A stretch of DNA of 6,201 nucleotides. It comes from Anaerolineae bacterium (GTDB taxonomy: Bacteria; Chloroflexota; Anaerolineae; Aggregatilineales; Aggregatilineaceae). Below are positions 5,284 to 6,201 of this stretch, piece by piece. Position numbers and translations under genes: made by a program. The notes under the pieces were generated by a model. The model searched no databases and was not told where the DNA came from. It saw only the letters and a list, made by a program, of their open reading frames with translations. Within the stretch, counting starts at the first letter, position 1. Every line of letters begins with the position of its first letter. Location of the stretch: the NCBI GenBank assembly GCA_020848665.1, contig JADLHR010000158.1, positions 1 through 6,201 on the forward strand, in the 5' to 3' direction.

Positions 5284-6045
5284 ATGTTGCTGGCGATCGA
5301 CATCGGCAACACCAACATCGTGATCGGCGTGCATGACGGGCAGACCTGGGCGCATCACTGGCGGGTGCAGACGGTGCGCCAGCGGATGCCGGACGAATAC
5401 GCGGTGTTGTTCCGCGATTTTCTGAGCGAGGCCGGGCTGAGCCTGCCTGATATCGGGCGCACAGTGCTCAGCAGCGTCGTCCCGCAGCTCACACGCGGGA
5501 TCGCGGAGATGATCGCCAGCCGCACCGGTCACCCGCCGATCCTGGTCAGCAGCGCGATCGACACCGGGATCAAGATCGTGACCGACCAGCCGGAGCGCGT
5601 CGGCACCGATCTGATCGCCAATGCCGTCGCCGGGTACGGGCGAGCGCGGGGTAACTGTATCGTGATCGACTTCGGCACGGCCACGACGCTGACGGCGGTC
5701 GCGGCGCCCGGCGAGCTGCGCGGCGTGGCGATTGCGGCGGGGCTGACGACCACCGCTGATGCGCTGGTCGGGCGCACGGCGCAGCTTCCACAGATCGAGC
5801 TAGTGCCACCCCCTTCGGTCATCGGGCGCAATACGATCCATGCCATGCAGGCGGGCCTGGTGCTGGGGCATATCGCGCTGGTCGAGGGGCTGGTGGCGCG
5901 CATGAAGCGCGAGCTGGGCGGCGCGCGCGTGATCGCGACCGGCGGCCTCTCCATCGTGCTCCAGCCGCACACTGATTGCTTCGACGAAGTCGATCCCTGG
6001 CTGACGCTCGACGGCCTGCGCCTGATCGCGGAGCAAAACCGCTAG
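5284..6045 (+). CDS. coaX: Type III pantothenate kinase
   Basis: This 253-residue cytoplasmic enzyme phosphorylates pantothenate with ATP, the first step of coenzyme A synthesis. It is an ASKHA-fold kinase. Visible motifs are the phosphate loop AIDIGNTN (4-11), VLSSVVP (61-67), the catalytic loop RVGTDLIANAVAGYG (105-119) with D109 as the expected general base, the second phosphate loop VIDFGTATTLTAV (127-139), and ATGGLS (218-223) followed by DPWLTLDGLRLI near the end. Length matches the usual 250-260 residues. The ATG has GGAGGG 9 nt upstream, the best spacing in the window. One variation is that the usual GADR motif reads GTDL here, so Leu replaces the Arg after the catalytic Asp. The gene ends 13 nt before the stop codon of a convergent HepT-like gene, too close for a separate terminator. 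Confidence 0.97.
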   Translation: MLLAIDIGNTNIVIGVHDGQTWAHHWRVQTVRQRMPDEYAVLFRDFLSEAGLSLPDIGRTVLSSVVPQLTRGIAEMIASRTGHPPILVSSAIDTGIKIVTDQPERVGTDLIANAVAGYGRARGNCIVIDFGTATTLTAVAAPGELRGVAIAAGLTTTADALVGRTAQLPQIELVPPPSVIGRNTIHAMQAGLVLGHIALVEGLVARMKRELGGARVIATGGLSIVLQPHTDCFDEVDPWLTLDGLRLIAEQNR

Positions 6046-6058
6046 TTCAGCGTGAGGG

Positions 6059-6201
6059 CTACTCTCCGGTTGCTAGCATCGCCTCAATCTGAGCGATAAG
6101 GTCAGGTAGAGCGTGCTTAACCGTCGCCCAAAGCCGGTCATGGTCCACGTCAAAATAGGCGTGAATCAGGCGGTTACGCATCCCGACGATGGCTGTCCAG
6201 G
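6059..6201 (-). CDS. HepT-like (DUF86) HEPN ribonuclease toxin, C-terminal part only
   Basis: The last 46 residues and stop codon of a minus-strand gene enter from the right edge; its start lies outside the window. The reading frame gives WTAIVGMRNRLIHAYFDVD followed by DRLWATVKHALPDLIAQIEA. This matches the conserved C-terminal end of HepT/DUF86 proteins: GMRNxLIHxYFxVDxxxVW, then LPxLxxxI. R8 and H13 of the visible part form the Rx4H active-site motif of HEPN RNases. Y15, two residues after the His, corresponds to the tyrosine that the MntA antitoxin AMPylates in characterised HepT-MntA pairs. An MNT nucleotidyltransferase partner would have to lie to the right of the window, since coaX occupies the other side in convergent orientation. 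It could also be a solitary DUF86 gene. Confidence 0.8.
   Translation of the reverse strand, partial: WTAIVGMRNRLIHAYFDVDHDRLWATVKHALPDLIAQIEAMLATGE

Noticed and set aside
1..6201. CRISPR array, tRNA, rRNA, insertion sequence ends or attachment sites
   Set aside because: No regularly spaced repeats, cloverleaf-like segments, transposase motifs or terminal inverted repeats with target duplications were found on either strand. The only longer direct repeat is the terminator 14-mer.

Overview
The window is G+C-rich bacterial DNA that reads as ordinary chromosome. It has Shine-Dalgarno sites, one near-consensus sigma70-type promoter and a type III pantothenate kinase, which together rule out an archaeal or eukaryotic source. 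The gene style would fit a Chloroflexota (Anaerolineae-like) genome, but that is an impression and no phylogenetic marker here settles it. I see no insertion sequence, CRISPR array, tRNA or rRNA.

Layout, left to right. (1) A YihY/BrkB-family inner-membrane protein on + (32-973). (2) A convergent junction with a perfect 11-bp hairpin (1007-1032). (3) A minus-strand operon, read right to left: ABC-2 type ATPase (3724-2714), its permease (2699-1869) and a class I SAM methyltransferase (1828-1049). The gaps are 14 and 40 nt. (4) A roughly 310-nt transcribed leader in front of that operon. It holds a TTGACA/TATACT promoter, a 32-codon ORF with a strong Shine-Dalgarno site, and two intrinsic terminators in tandem, all before the ATPase start codon. 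(5) A P1/S58-family (DmpA/NylC-like) self-processing hydrolase on minus (5142-4147). (6) A divergent intergenic region with a TATAAT box and two short inverted repeats. (7) coaX, type III pantothenate kinase, on + (5284-6045). (8) The C-terminal end of a HepT-like (DUF86) HEPN RNase toxin on minus, entering from the right edge (6201-6059).

The most interesting part is the leader. A short translated ORF, two U-tracted terminators with identical 3' arms, and no visible promoter between terminator and ATPase gene is the architecture of ribosome-mediated transcription attenuation, as known for antibiotic-inducible ABC genes (for example bmrB-bmrCD in Bacillus). The ORF contains an Arg-Val-Arg ('+x+') stretch of the type linked to macrolide-dependent stalling. 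The codons next to it carry a third copy of the terminator 3' arm core. My inference is that this is a drug- or translation-stress-inducible exporter operon with an associated methyltransferase. The elements are visible in the sequence; the regulation is not proven.
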